From Flavobacterium sp. 83 (GTDB lineage Bacteria; Bacteroidota; Bacteroidia; Flavobacteriales; Flavobacteriaceae), in contig NZ_JQMS01000001.1 in the NCBI RefSeq assembly GCF_000744835.1, positions 1,612,001 to 1,676,000 on the forward strand: a stretch of DNA of 64,000 nucleotides. The letters run 5' to 3'. Positions 39,873 through 49,913 of the stretch are shown here, piece by piece. Position 1 is the first letter of the stretch. Each line of letters starts with the position of its first letter. The position numbers and the translations under genes are program-made. A model generated the notes under the pieces. That model made no database searches. It had not been told where the DNA came from and was given only the letters and a program-made list of their open reading frames with translations.

Positions 39873-41120
39873 TTAATGTATTTCAAAATTTGAAATAGTA
39901 TTCATAATTACATTTGTGGCGCCTTCATTCATTTGTACAAAAGTGTCGCAAATATGGCCTCTTTCCTGTCGTTCTACCTCGTTTTGAATTAAGTTTGTAA
40001 AAGCAGCATTGAGTTCTTTTTTATTGGAAACGGAAACGCATCCTTCTAAATTTACTAATGCAGTTGCTTCAGCAAAATGAGAGTAGTTTGGTCCTATTAT
40101 TATTGGGATGCCAAAAGTGGCTGGTTCTAGAATATTATGTACACCGGGATTGCCAAACCCTCCGCCCACATATGCAATATCTGCATAGCTGTATATTTTG
40201 GTCAGAATACCAATAGTATTGATGATTAAAACATCATAGTCCGCTAAATTCTCGTTTCCTTTTTCAGAAAAAAGTATAGTTTTTTTAGTAATGCTATTTT
40301 TTAGTTGTTGAATTTGTTCGTTTTTTATATTGTGTGGTGCAATTATAAATTTGACATTGTAATTATTTGAATTTATAAAGTCAACTAATAAATTTTCATC
40401 TTTCGGCCAAGAACTGCCAATCACAATAGTAAGTGTGTTGTTTTTAAAAGCAGCAATAAAATCCAAAGTATTGTCTTTTTCTAAAATAGCGACAACCCTG
40501 TCAAAACGTGTGTCGCCAGAAACAGCTACATTTGTTTTGCCTAATTGTAACAATAGCTTTTTGGAGTTTTCATTTTGTACGAAAAAGTAAGTGAATGTAT
40601 CTAGCGCTTTTCTATAAAAACCTCCATACCATTTAAAAAACATTTGTTTTTCTCTTAGTATTCCCGAAATTAAATAAGTAGGTGTGTTTTGTTTTTTAAG
40701 TTCGCTTAAGTAATTCAGCCAATATTCATATTTAATAAAAAATACTAAATCAGGATGGACAAGTTTTAAAAACTCCTGTGCATTTTTTTTAGTGTCCAAT
40801 GGCAAATAAACCGTGACATCCGCAACAATATTGTTTTTGCGTACTTCATAACCCGAAGGTGAAAAAAAAGTGACAACGATTTTATGTTGGGGAAATTTTT
40901 CTTTGATTTTTTCAATCACAGGTAAACCTTGTTCATATTCACCTAATGAGGCAGCATGAAACCAAATCGTTTTGTCAGAAGGTTTTATTTTTTGTTCCAA
41001 TATGGGGAAAACGACTTTACGACCCTCCACAAAAAGTTTAATTTTTGGGATAAAAAGGGCCACGATTTTTAATATAAAACCAGCAATTCGAACAATAAAA
41101 TTATAAATAAAAAGCATCAA
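39873..41120 (-). CDS. waaA: 3-deoxy-D-manno-octulosonic acid transferase
   Basis: 415 residues. Membrane-anchoring N-terminus (1-25), then the Kdo-transferase donor/acceptor motifs: WFHAASLGEYEQGLPVIE, SGDTRFDRVVAIL and YVGGGFGNPGVHNILEPATFGIPIIIGP (GT30 family). It attaches Kdo to lipid A precursor at the inner membrane. Single gene, divergent from the DegT aminotransferase. Confidence 0.93.
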   Translation of the reverse strand: MMLFIYNFIVRIAGFILKIVALFIPKIKLFVEGRKVVFPILEQKIKPSDKTIWFHAASLGEYEQGLPVIEKIKEKFPQHKIVVTFFSPSGYEVRKNNIVADVTVYLPLDTKKNAQEFLKLVHPDLVFFIKYEYWLNYLSELKKQNTPTYLISGILREKQMFFKWYGGFYRKALDTFTYFFVQNENSKKLLLQLGKTNVAVSGDTRFDRVVAILEKDNTLDFIAAFKNNTLTIVIGSSWPKDENLLVDFINSNNYNVKFIIAPHNIKNEQIQQLKNSITKKTILFSEKGNENLADYDVLIINTIGILTKIYSYADIAYVGGGFGNPGVHNILEPATFGIPIIIGPNYSHFAEATALVNLEGCVSVSNKKELNAAFTNLIQNEVERQERGHICDTFVQMNEGATNVIMNTISNFEIH

Positions 41121-41337
41121 TGAAATTTTGGGGCTAAAATACGGTTTCTTTATATTAATTTCTTCCGAAAGAAATATTTAAATTTTGCTTGTGATTTCTG
41201 TGGTTATCTCGATGCTATTTTTTAATGAGGGTTTCATTGCTTTAAACTCATTAAATAACTATTTTTGTTGTTCGGTTTAAGAAAGTGTCTGTGTTTTTTA
41301 GAAACCCTAAACTTTTGAACTTTAAATATAAATTTCA

Positions 41338-42468
41338 ATGAAAAAAATCCAAATGGTTGACCTTAAAAGTCAATATGATAAAATTGCAGCCGTCGTAAAT
41401 ACCTCTATTCAGGAAGTTTTAGACACAAATACTTATATCAACGGACCTCAAGTTCATCAATTTCAAAAGTCTTTAGAAGAATATCTTGATGTAAAGCATG
41501 TAATTCCATGTGCAAATGGAACTGATGCCTTGCAAATTGCCATGATGGGATTGGGTTTAAAACCGGGTGATGAGGTTATTACTGCCGATTTTACTTTTGC
41601 AGCGACAGTGGAAGTGATTGCTTTACTGCAATTAACACCCGTTTTAGTTGATGTGGATATGTATAATATGAATATTTCTATCGAAGGAATTAAAAAAGCG
41701 ATTACGCCAAAAACAAAAGCGATTGTACCGGTACATTTATTTGGCCGTGCTGCTAATATGGAAGCAATTATGGCTATTGCTAAGGAGTATAATTTATATG
41801 TTATTGAAGATAATGCACAAGCTATTGGAGCCAATTGTAAATTTTCGGATGGAACAAAAAAGAAAGCCGGTACAATTGGACATGTAGGAGCAACTTCATT
41901 TTTTCCTTCTAAAAATCTGGGATGTTACGGAGACGGTGGAGCTATTTTTACCAATGATGATGCTTTAGCTCACAAACTTCGCGGAATTGTTAATCACGGA
42001 ATGTACGAGCGCTATCATCATGATGTAGTAGGTGTAAATTCACGTTTAGATAGCATTCAGGCGGCAGTTTTAAATGCTAAATTGCCTTTATTAGATCAAT
42101 ATAGCAAAGCAAGACAAGATGCTGCCAGAAAATATTCTGCGGCTTTTGAAGGGCATAAGAATATTATTGCACCAAGCATTTGCGATATTTGTGATTGCCA
42201 TGTTTTTCATCAGTATACATTACGAATTATTGATGCTGATAGAAATGGTTTAATGCAACATTTATTAGATAAAGGAATTCCTTGTGCTATTTATTACCCA
42301 ATTCCGTTGCATTCGCAAAAAGCATATTTGGATTCGCGTTATAAAGAAGAAGATTTTCCGGTAACCAATCAGTTGGTGAAAGAGGTACTTTCTTTACCAA
42401 TGCACACTGAATTGGATGATGAGCAAATAAAATTCATTACGGAAAGTGTTTTAGAGTTTTTAAAATAA
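41338..42468 (+). CDS. DegT/DnrJ/EryC1/StrS aminotransferase
   Basis: 376 residues. PLP lysine in TSFFPSKNLGCYGDGGAI (near residue 196), CANGTDALQIAMMGLGL and IEDNAQAIGA typical of sugar aminotransferases. It should transfer an amino group from glutamate to a keto-sugar nucleotide for cell-surface glycan. Close to WbpE/FdtB-like enzymes by pattern; exact sugar unknown. The neighbours waaA and galE support an envelope polysaccharide role. A terminator separates it from galE. Confidence 0.9.
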   Translation: MKKIQMVDLKSQYDKIAAVVNTSIQEVLDTNTYINGPQVHQFQKSLEEYLDVKHVIPCANGTDALQIAMMGLGLKPGDEVITADFTFAATVEVIALLQLTPVLVDVDMYNMNISIEGIKKAITPKTKAIVPVHLFGRAANMEAIMAIAKEYNLYVIEDNAQAIGANCKFSDGTKKKAGTIGHVGATSFFPSKNLGCYGDGGAIFTNDDALAHKLRGIVNHGMYERYHHDVVGVNSRLDSIQAAVLNAKLPLLDQYSKARQDAARKYSAAFEGHKNIIAPSICDICDCHVFHQYTLRIIDADRNGLMQHLLDKGIPCAIYYPIPLHSQKAYLDSRYKEEDFPVTNQLVKEVLSLPMHTELDDEQIKFITESVLEFLK

Positions 42469-42477
42469 TAATACAGA

Positions 42478-42500
42478 GACGCAATTTATTGCGTCTTTTT
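42478..42500 (+). terminator. Terminator after the aminotransferase gene
   Basis: GACGCAA/TTGCGTC with loop TTTA followed by six T, 10 nt after the stop. Confidence 0.85.
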
Positions 42501-42547
42501 TATGAATTGAGATGTGATAAAATCGCATTTATAACAATAGATAAGCT

Positions 42548-43561
42548 ATGAAAATACTTGTAACAGGAGGTTTAGGTTTTATTGGTTCTCATACCGTTGT
42601 TGAATTGCAAAACGAAGGTTTTGAAGTAGTAATTGTAGATAATCTCTCTAATACATCATTGAGCGTATTAGACGGAATTCAGAATATCACGGGAAAAGTT
42701 CCTGCTTTTGAAAAGTTGGATTTGCGCGAAAAAGAAAAAGTGCAGAATTTTTTTAAAAGGCATCACGATATTTCAGGAGTAATACACTTTGCGGCTTCAA
42801 AAGCAGTTGGCGAAAGCGTTGAAGATCCATTATTATATTATGAAAATAATATCAATACTTTGGTTTATCTGCTACAGGAATTACAACAAAAAACAGAAGC
42901 TAGTTTTATTTTCAGTTCATCATGTACAGTATATGGTCAAGCCGAAAAAATGCCAATTACTGAGGATGCTTCTATTCAAACGGCTATGTCGCCTTATGGT
43001 AACACCAAACAAATAGGAGAGGAAATTATAACGGATACTGTCAAAGTAACCAATATTAATGCGATTCTGTTGCGCTATTTTAATCCCATTGGAGCGCATC
43101 CTTCGACTGAAATAGGAGAATTACCTATTGGAGTTCCACAAAATTTAGTACCATTTATCACTCAGACGGGTTTTGGATTGCGAACTGAATTATCAGTTTA
43201 CGGTGATGATTATCCCACTCCTGATGGTACAGCAGTACGGGATTATATTCACGTAGTCGATTTGGCAAAAGCTCATGTTATTGCTTTACAACGCTTGTTA
43301 AATAAAAAAAACACAGCAAAAGTAGAAACTTTCAATCTTGGAACTGGAACTGGAAGCTCCGTTTTAGAAGTTATTCATACTTTCGAAAAAGTAAGCGGTA
43401 AAAAACTGCCTTATAAAATTGTAGGTCGTAGAGAGGGAGATATTACTTCGGCTTACGCTAATACTGATAAAGCGAATACAATTCTGGGATGGAAAGCGCA
43501 ATCCACGCTTGAAGAAGCGATGGCTAGTGCCTGGAAATGGGAGCAGAAAATTAGAAAATAA
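42548..43561 (+). CDS. galE: UDP-glucose 4-epimerase
   Basis: 337 residues. NAD-binding GGLGFIGSHT at 7-16; catalytic SSSCTVYG and SPYGNTKQIGEE (Tyr-x-x-x-Lys around 149-153); PDGTAVRDYIHVVDLA; GRREGDITSAYA. It interconverts UDP-glucose and UDP-galactose for surface glycans. Preceded by its own intergenic gap and followed by a terminator. Confidence 0.95.
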   Translation: MKILVTGGLGFIGSHTVVELQNEGFEVVIVDNLSNTSLSVLDGIQNITGKVPAFEKLDLREKEKVQNFFKRHHDISGVIHFAASKAVGESVEDPLLYYENNINTLVYLLQELQQKTEASFIFSSSCTVYGQAEKMPITEDASIQTAMSPYGNTKQIGEEIITDTVKVTNINAILLRYFNPIGAHPSTEIGELPIGVPQNLVPFITQTGFGLRTELSVYGDDYPTPDGTAVRDYIHVVDLAKAHVIALQRLLNKKNTAKVETFNLGTGTGSSVLEVIHTFEKVSGKKLPYKIVGRREGDITSAYANTDKANTILGWKAQSTLEEAMASAWKWEQKIRK

Positions 43562-43565
43562 AAAA

Positions 43566-43597
43566 AAGCCGTCTCAAATTATGTTTTGAGATGGCTT
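43566..43597. terminator. Bidirectional terminator between galE and the Ala-rich lipoprotein gene
   Basis: AAGCCGTCTCAAA and TTTTGAGATGGCTT arms, with A- and T-runs on both sides; serves two convergent genes. Confidence 0.8.
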
Positions 43598-43612
43598 ACT
43601 TCTTTTTTTGGA

Positions 43613-43873
43613 TTATTTTTTTCCTGCTTCTTTTAGTTTTTCAGCGGCTTCATCCATTTTTTTAGCTCCTTTTTCAAGAACTTCTCCTGCTTTAACTTTT
43701 GTAGAATCTGCTGCAGCATTAACTTTTACTGCTGCTGTATCTATAGCTTCATCCATTTCATTCCCTACTGCTTCTGTTGCTTCGTGTACTTCGTCTTTTG
43801 TTTCTTTTTTACAAGAAGTCATTAAAGTTGCAACAAATGCTAATCCTAAAAGTGCCTTTTTCATTTTTTTCAT
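43613..43873 (-). CDS. Helical lipoprotein, 86 residues
   Basis: Lipobox Cys21 (LMTSC) after a signal peptide; the start could be either of two nearby Met codons (43873 or 43864). The mature part is an unbroken amphipathic, Ala/Lys/Glu-rich helix (EVHEATEAVGNEMDEAIDTA, then KVNAAADSTKVKAGEVLEKG). Resembles apolipoprotein- or YtxH-like helical lipoproteins. Role unknown. Confidence 0.75.
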   Translation of the reverse strand: MKKMKKALLGLAFVATLMTSCKKETKDEVHEATEAVGNEMDEAIDTAAVKVNAAADSTKVKAGEVLEKGAKKMDEAAEKLKEAGKK

Positions 43874-43974
43874 TTTAAAAAAATTAATAATTGATTGAAC
43901 TCATCCTATAAAGATAAAAAAAATCCTCACAAAATTTAATTTATGAGGATAGTATTATAAATTTAGTAAACTAA

Positions 43975-44850
43975 TTAGGCATTAGCTGTAACAGCTTCTT
44001 TGTCAATTTTTCCAATTAATCCTGCTAATACTTTTCCTGGACCTACTTCGGTAAACAAAGTAGCACCGTCTTTTATCATTTGTTGTACAGATTGTGTCCA
44101 TTTTACAGGAGCAGTCAATTGTATGATTAAGTTTTTCTTGATTTCGTCAGCATCAGAAACAGCACTTGCGGTTACATTTTGGTACACTGGGCAAATAGGA
44201 GCTGAAAACGTAGTTGCTTCAATAGCAGCTGCCAATTCTTCTCTTGCCGGTTCCATCATTGGAGAGTGAAAAGCACCGCCAACGGGTAGCAATAAAGCAC
44301 GTTTTGCACCTGCGGCTTTCATTGCTTCACAAGCTTTTTCTACTGCCGATGTTTCTCCTGAAATTACTAATTGTCCTGGGCAGTTATAATTTGCGGCTAC
44401 TACGATTCCATCAATAGAAGCGCAAACATCTTCCACAATATTGTCAGCTAATCCTAAAACCGCTGCCATCGTTGAAGGTTTTATTTCGCAGGCTTTTTGC
44501 ATCGCCAAAGCACGTTGTGAAACTAATTTTAATCCATCTTCAAAAGACAAAGCGCCATTGGCCACTAATGCTGAAAATTCACCTAATGAATGTCCAGCAA
44601 CCATTTCTGGTTTGAAATCTTGACCAAGCGTTTTTGCTAAAATCACTGAATGCAAGAAAACTGCCGGTTGTGTAACTTTGGTTTCTTTCAACTCTTCAGC
44701 GGTTCCTTCAAACATGATGTCTGTAATGCGGAAGCCTAAAATGTCATTAGCTTTTTCGAATAATTCCTTTGCTAATGAGGAGTTTTCATATAAGTCTTTG
44801 CCCATTCCTGTAAATTGCGCACCCTGACCTGGAAATACGTATGCTTTCAT
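43975..44850 (-). CDS. fabD: Malonyl-CoA:ACP transacylase
   Basis: 291 residues. FPGQGAQFTGMGKDLYENS at the N-terminus; Ser nucleophile in AGHSLGEFSALVA (about 90); His in LPVGGAFHSPMME; GPGKVLAGLIGKID at the C-terminus. It loads malonyl onto ACP for fatty acid synthesis. Single gene here. Confidence 0.95.
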   Translation of the reverse strand: MKAYVFPGQGAQFTGMGKDLYENSSLAKELFEKANDILGFRITDIMFEGTAEELKETKVTQPAVFLHSVILAKTLGQDFKPEMVAGHSLGEFSALVANGALSFEDGLKLVSQRALAMQKACEIKPSTMAAVLGLADNIVEDVCASIDGIVVAANYNCPGQLVISGETSAVEKACEAMKAAGAKRALLLPVGGAFHSPMMEPAREELAAAIEATTFSAPICPVYQNVTASAVSDADEIKKNLIIQLTAPVKWTQSVQQMIKDGATLFTEVGPGKVLAGLIGKIDKEAVTANA

Positions 44851-44984
44851 TTTTTTAATTTAAAGATTGAAAAATGTAAAGATTGAAAAATTAGTTTCAA
44901 TCGAATTGCAAAAATACTACTTTTTTGGGATTTATTGGAATGACTTTTAGGAGCAGCTCTTTTTCTGTTTTTTAATCACGAACT

Positions 44985-45044
44985 GTCCCGCTTTCGCCTT
45001 TATCTCTTCGCTATGCTACGAGGATACCGGCTTTATCGGGGCTA
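44985..45044. repeat. Dispersed intergenic repeat, short variant
   Basis: CTGTCCCGCTTTCGCCTTTA, then an inner GCTATGCTACGAGG, and CCGGCTTTATCGGGGCTA at the end. The GC-rich end (ATCGGGGCTA) matches the 16498 (ATCTGGGCTA) family end. It lies in the fabD-DUF983 gap. Confidence 0.5.
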
Positions 45045-45108
45045 TTTTAGCACTTTTACGGTTCTAATCAAGTTCGCATTTGTAATTGTTAAACGAGGAA
45101 CAGTTTTT

Positions 45109-45477
45109 CTATAAAGAATAATTTTTAAACATATAAATCCATAATAATCTGGAAAGGCGAATGTTGAAAGAAGCCATGAAAACAATGACAACGGCAATAA
45201 TAGGAATGATTCTTAAATCAAAAGTTTCGGTGAAGAAAAATTGGGCAATAACATAGGTTGCAATTGCCTGAGCTACTGTCAAACCGTAGTTTACGTACAT
45301 GGCTCCAAAGAAATAGCCAGGTTCTTTTTCGAATTTATAGTGACAATGGGAGCAATATTCGTTCATTTTGGGAAATCCAAAATTGAAAAATATACTTTTT
45401 TCATTGAAAACTTTGCCTTTTTCACAATGAGGGCAATCATTATTGAGGATATGAACAATAGCGTTTGACATGGTCAA
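45109..45477 (-). CDS. DUF983 membrane protein
   Basis: 122 residues. Two zinc-ribbon-like CxxC pairs (NDCPHCEKG and EYCSHCHYKF), then KEPGYFFGAMYVNYGL and two transmembrane helices (about 70-110) with a final RLLWIY. This is the DUF983 family. Function unknown; some are adjacent to haem or respiratory genes, not here. Confidence 0.85.
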   Translation of the reverse strand: MTMSNAIVHILNNDCPHCEKGKVFNEKSIFFNFGFPKMNEYCSHCHYKFEKEPGYFFGAMYVNYGLTVAQAIATYVIAQFFFTETFDLRIIPIIAVVIVFMASFNIRLSRLLWIYMFKNYSL

Positions 45478-45563
45478 TTATTTTTATCAAAGGTATTTCT
45501 TATTCATGTGGTATATGTTTTTTATATTCGCTTATTATAGCACAATAAAGACATTTTTTGATT

Positions 45564-46427
45564 ATGAAAAAATACCCTATATATAACATTCAGCGGTTTA
45601 ACTGTACTTCCGTGAATAGTGATTTGTATATTAATACATTCAAAAATCATTTAGTCGACCATAGTTTTGTTGAAGAGCCACACCGGCATAATTCGTATGT
45701 TCTGGTTTTTTTTACCAAAGGTTCGGGAATGCATGAAATTGATTTTGATGTTTTTGCCATTCAACCTGGAAGTATGTTTTTCCTGCAACCCGGACAAATA
45801 CACCATTGGGATTTATCTGATGATGTAGAAGGCTTCGTAATTTTTTATTCGCAGGAAATATATAATCTTTATTTTGGGCAAAAAACCATTGGGGATTATC
45901 CGTTTTATTCTTCGGTAGACAATAAGCCTGAAATAGTTTTTGATGTATTCGAGTCGAAAGCGATTTTTCCTTATTTTGAAACTCTAATTATAGAAACTCA
46001 GGCAAATCAATTGTTGAAGCAAGATAAAATCATGAATCTGTTAGACATTATTCACATTGAAATTGCCAGAAAATATAATGAAACACATCTCCACGAAGTC
46101 CATTCGTATAATGTGAAAATCAAAACATTTGAATTGGTTTTAGAAAATAATTTTAAAAAGGAAAAAGCGCCTTCTTTTTATGCAGCTCAACTCAATATTA
46201 CGCTAAAACACTTGAACCGAATTTGCAATGAAATACTGCAAAAAACCACCACTGAGGTAATTATAGGCAGAATCATACTCGAAGCCAAACGCATGTTGAT
46301 GGATAGAAAGTTTACTGTCAATGAAATTGCAACGGAATTGGGTTATGAAGATTATTCGTATTTTACAAGATTGTTTAAGAAACATAATGGAATGACTCCG
46401 ACGGCATTCCGCATTTTTAAAAAGTAA
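45564..46427 (+). CDS. AraC family regulator with cupin sensor
   Basis: 287 residues from ATG 45564; an upstream in-frame TTG at 45558 is less likely. Cupin-like N-terminal domain (EEPHRHNSYVLVFFTKGSGM, FFLQPGQIHHWDL). AraC DNA-binding domain near the C-terminus (IILEAKRMLMDRKFTVNEIATELGYEDYSYFTRLFKKHNGMTPTAFR). The ligand and targets are unknown. It is convergent with purT, with a perfect palindrome between them. Confidence 0.88.
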   Translation: MKKYPIYNIQRFNCTSVNSDLYINTFKNHLVDHSFVEEPHRHNSYVLVFFTKGSGMHEIDFDVFAIQPGSMFFLQPGQIHHWDLSDDVEGFVIFYSQEIYNLYFGQKTIGDYPFYSSVDNKPEIVFDVFESKAIFPYFETLIIETQANQLLKQDKIMNLLDIIHIEIARKYNETHLHEVHSYNVKIKTFELVLENNFKKEKAPSFYAAQLNITLKHLNRICNEILQKTTTEVIIGRIILEAKRMLMDRKFTVNEIATELGYEDYSYFTRLFKKHNGMTPTAFRIFKK

Positions 46428-46457
46428 TGGGGAATCAATGCCGTTTCCTTAAGACGT

Positions 46458-46517
46458 TTGTCAAGTCGAGCGCAGTCGAGATTAACCGTTGAGTCTCGAC
46501 TGCGCTCGACTTGACAA
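46458..46517. repeat. Perfect 24-bp palindrome (GTCGAGCGCAGTCGAGA type)
   Basis: Arm 46458-46481 and its exact reverse complement 46494-46517 around a 12-nt loop. Core GTCGAGCGCAGTCGAGA. Lies between convergent AraC and purT stops, so it can act as a shared terminator, but the absence of T-runs and its sequence suggest a mobile palindromic repeat. Confidence 0.8.
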
Positions 46518-46533
46518 CACCATCGATATTAAA

Positions 46534-47694
46534 TTACGAATGTACGATAACCAAACTTGCTGCATTTTTTGCTTTTTCTACTACTTCTTCAATTGGTGTT
46601 TCTAAAGTATCATTGACAAGTGCAACGCCCATTCTTCTGTACGGACGAGAAGTTGGTTTTCCAAAAATCCTGAAATCAGTTTTTGGTAAAGCAGCAATTT
46701 TTTCTATACCAGAGTACGTTGGATTATTTGAATTTTCAGAAGCTAAAATTACAGCGCTCGCTCCGGCTTTTTCTAATGTAATTTCGAAAATAGGCAAACT
46801 CAAAATAGCACGTAAATGCAATTCGAATTCGTTGAAGTTTTGTGTTCCTGCCAGTGTTACCATTCCAGTATCGTGAGGACGGGGCGATAATTCCGAGAAA
46901 TAAACCCCATCATCAGCCAGGAAAAATTCGACTCCAAAAAGTCCTGCACCGCCTAAAGCTTCGGTTACTTTTTCGGCCATGTCTTGCGCTTCGTATAAAT
47001 CCTTGTCGGAAATTCTGGCGGGTTGCCAGCTTTCCTGATAATCGCCGCGTTCTTGTCTATGACCTATTGGGGCACAAAACAAAGTGGGATTGTTGTTTTG
47101 AACCACAGTCAATAAAGTAATCTCCGAATTAAATTTGACAAATGCTTCTACAATTACTTCTACCACATCGCCACGGGAACCTTCCACAGCATAATTCCAT
47201 GCTCTTTCAATATCGGCTTCGGTTTTTATGGTTGATTGTCCTTTTCCAGACGAAGACATTAAGGGTTTTACCACGCAGGGCATTCCTACTGCTTCAACTC
47301 CTTTTTGCAATTCCTCGGCAGTTGTTGCGTAACGGTAGTTTGCGGTTTTTAAACCTAATTCTTTAGAAGCTAAATCACGAATCGCTTTTCTATTCATGGT
47401 GAAGTTTGCCGCTTTCGCAGAAGGAACTACAGTGATTCCTTGCTTCTCGTAATCATAAAAACGCTCGGTGCGTATGGCTTCAATTTCTGGAACGATGAAA
47501 TCTGGTTTGTGTTTGGCGACGATTTTATCTAACGCATCTCCGTCAAGCATATTGATGACTTCAAAATCATGGGCAACTTGCATAGCAGGCGCATTTTCGT
47601 AACTGTCAACCGCAATTACGGTTTGCCCGATGCGTTGTGCCGCGATTACAAATTCTTTTCCTAATTCACCAGAGCCGAGCAGTAGTATTTTCAT
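46534..47694 (-). CDS. purT: Formate-dependent phosphoribosylglycinamide formyltransferase
   Basis: 386 residues. ATP-grasp enzyme: [47 protein letters not shown], and [15 protein letters not shown]. It adds formate to GAR in purine synthesis with ATP. It would be the folate-independent route; purN is not seen here. Confidence 0.95.
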   Translation of the reverse strand: MKILLLGSGELGKEFVIAAQRIGQTVIAVDSYENAPAMQVAHDFEVINMLDGDALDKIVAKHKPDFIVPEIEAIRTERFYDYEKQGITVVPSAKAANFTMNRKAIRDLASKELGLKTANYRYATTAEELQKGVEAVGMPCVVKPLMSSSGKGQSTIKTEADIERAWNYAVEGSRGDVVEVIVEAFVKFNSEITLLTVVQNNNPTLFCAPIGHRQERGDYQESWQPARISDKDLYEAQDMAEKVTEALGGAGLFGVEFFLADDGVYFSELSPRPHDTGMVTLAGTQNFNEFELHLRAILSLPIFEITLEKAGASAVILASENSNNPTYSGIEKIAALPKTDFRIFGKPTSRPYRRMGVALVNDTLETPIEEVVEKAKNAASLVIVHS

Positions 47695-47825
47695 TTTTTT
47701 TTGTGATCTTAATTGGAATGTAAAAATACTGAATTGCTTTTTTATGACTGCAAAAGTGCCAGTTATTTTGTGTTCAATAGCAGGTTTTAAAAATGAAGAT
47801 TGCCATTCATTTTAAGCAAATAAAA

Positions 47826-47871
47826 AACCATTAAGAAATTAAGTTTCATTTCGCTTAATTTCTTAATGGTT
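47826..47871. repeat. AACCATTAAGAAATTAAG palindrome
   Basis: 18-nt arms AACCATTAAGAAATTAAG and CTTAATTTCTTAATGGTT, exact inverse complements, 10-nt loop. Second copy (imperfect) at 24819-24884. It sits at the 3' end of the U32 peptidase gene. Confidence 0.75.
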
Positions 47872-47890
47872 GAAAAAATATATTAGTGTT

Positions 47891-49759
47891 TTAGTGAACG
47901 TGGTCTTCTTCGATTTCGAATTCAGCGTCTTTCTCCCAAATTTCCATTTCGCAAGGTTTACAATTGAATTTCAGTTTGTATTCCAGTTCTCCTTGTTTTA
48001 AGACTAATGGTTCTTTGAGTTTTTGATCCATGTTTTCACGATGGTATTTTGGGCATCTTTCTAATTCGTATTTAATGCAATATTTGGTGGTCATCACGCG
48101 TGATTTTCCAGGGTCCCATTGCAATTCGAATGCTTTTTCAATTTCGGTAACGCCGTGACGTTCGTAGAATTTTCGCGCCAGTTTATTGGATACATTGTAC
48201 ATGAAATCCAGTTTGGTTTCCGGATATGGATGCGATGTTTTAACTATTTGGTGTTCTTCGCATTTGTAATTGGCGAGACGAATTTCCGATAATTGTTCGT
48301 AAACCGTTCTTCGCATTTCGTTGATTTTAGAAATAGGAAGAAACCAGTTTTGCGAAAATAGTATGTTTATTTCATCGGCGGTGTAGGGTGTGAAACCTGT
48401 TTTGGCCAATTGTATTTTGATGTTTTCAGCAATAGATTCGTTGTTTTTTGTCTGCTCTTTGGCGTGAACCAAGTTTACGGTACTCACATAATCATCTTCA
48501 TCGGTAGCAATCAATTCGAAACCATTTTCGTTTTCGGTCAGCAATAAAGTAGTGCTAATTTTTCGAATGGCACTGTCCTCGCGCTCCACTATTTTAATGA
48601 AAGCAGCATCATTATTGCGGTAAATGAAAGTTCCTGCTTTTAGTTCTTTGAGTACGTTTGGATATGCCAAGCCATTTTCGACTTTGTTGACATAAATTCC
48701 ATCAGCTTCATTATTTTCGTTAATGTAACACAGTCCGTCGCCATTGTTTAACAATTCTCCGTTTTCGATTTCATAAGCGCCACCAATAGTTTTGATGAGT
48801 TTACCAATGTATTGCCCTTTGGATTTTGGACTTTCCCAAGAACCAATGGATTGGTGTCTTTCATTTACAAAATAATCAGTATAGCCGCGGTTGAAACTTT
48901 TGTTCAATGCCGCATCAAATGTAAAGGTGCATTTTCCTGAAGAAGCTTTGGCATAACTATCATTTTCTTCGAGGAAAGCATCCAGTTTTTGTCTCAGGTA
49001 CGAAACATTATTTTTTACGTAGACAATATCTTTCAATCGGCCTTCGATTTTAAAAGAGCAAACTCCGGCTTCAATAAGATTGGGAATCTGGTCAGACACG
49101 TCAAAATCTTTTATAGAAAGTAAGTGGCTGTTTTTGATTAAAGTCTCACCGTGACCGTCGATTAAGTTGTACGGCAAGCGACAGTTTTGTGCACAAGAAC
49201 CGCGGTTGGCGCTACGTTCTCCATTGGCAACGCTCATGTAGCAGTTTCCGCTGAAAGAAACGCACAAGGCACCAGTCACAAAAAACTCCAACTCTACATC
49301 CGAAGCGGAACTTATTTCTTTGATTTGGTGCAGATTCAATTCGCGGGCCAAAACCACACGTTTCATTCCTGCATCTTTCAAAAATTTAATTTTGTCAGCA
49401 TCGCGGTTGTTCGCTTGAGTACTGGCGTGTAAAACGATTGGTGGCAAGTCCATTTCCATGATTGCCATGTCTTGAACAATTAGCGCATCAACCTTAATGT
49501 CGTACAATTTCCAAATCATCTGACGGCAGGTTTCGAGTTCGTTATCGTACAAAATGGTGTTGATAACCACAAAAACCTGGGCATGGAATAAATGTGCGTA
49601 TTTTACTAATGCGGCTACGTCTTCGATAGAATTTGTAGCGTTAGAACGGGCTCCAAATTGTGGTGCTCCAATATAAACGGCATCGGCACCGCTATTGATG
49701 GCTGCCATTCCATGAATTAAATCTTTAGCAGGAGCAAGTATCTCTATTTTTTTCTTCAT
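47891..49759 (-). CDS. Peptidase U32 family protein
   Basis: 622 residues. N-terminal ILAPAKDLIHGMAAINSGADAVYIG, VHAS-like LHASTQANNRDADKIKFLKD, and the Cys-rich GNCYMSVANGERSANRGSCAQNC site (about 170-195). A large C-terminal extension of about 300 residues includes CKPCEMEIWEKDAE with further Cys. U32 proteins include tRNA/rRNA hydroxylation and peptidase members (TrhP, RlhA); which one is not determinable. Function assigned by family only. Confidence 0.88.
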   Translation of the reverse strand: MKKKIEILAPAKDLIHGMAAINSGADAVYIGAPQFGARSNATNSIEDVAALVKYAHLFHAQVFVVINTILYDNELETCRQMIWKLYDIKVDALIVQDMAIMEMDLPPIVLHASTQANNRDADKIKFLKDAGMKRVVLARELNLHQIKEISSASDVELEFFVTGALCVSFSGNCYMSVANGERSANRGSCAQNCRLPYNLIDGHGETLIKNSHLLSIKDFDVSDQIPNLIEAGVCSFKIEGRLKDIVYVKNNVSYLRQKLDAFLEENDSYAKASSGKCTFTFDAALNKSFNRGYTDYFVNERHQSIGSWESPKSKGQYIGKLIKTIGGAYEIENGELLNNGDGLCYINENNEADGIYVNKVENGLAYPNVLKELKAGTFIYRNNDAAFIKIVEREDSAIRKISTTLLLTENENGFELIATDEDDYVSTVNLVHAKEQTKNNESIAENIKIQLAKTGFTPYTADEINILFSQNWFLPISKINEMRRTVYEQLSEIRLANYKCEEHQIVKTSHPYPETKLDFMYNVSNKLARKFYERHGVTEIEKAFELQWDPGKSRVMTTKYCIKYELERCPKYHRENMDQKLKEPLVLKQGELEYKLKFNCKPCEMEIWEKDAEFEIEEDHVH

Positions 49760-49913
49760 CGAGTTGATGATAAATTATTAATTTCTAAAACTTTAGGATT
49801 TTGGGCTTTCGCCTAAAAAAGTCCACAAAGTTCCTATAAATTATCCAAGATTTCTAATTCAGCACTCGATTTTTTTAGAAATAATTCCATTGCACGGTTT
49901 GTCACTGATTTAG

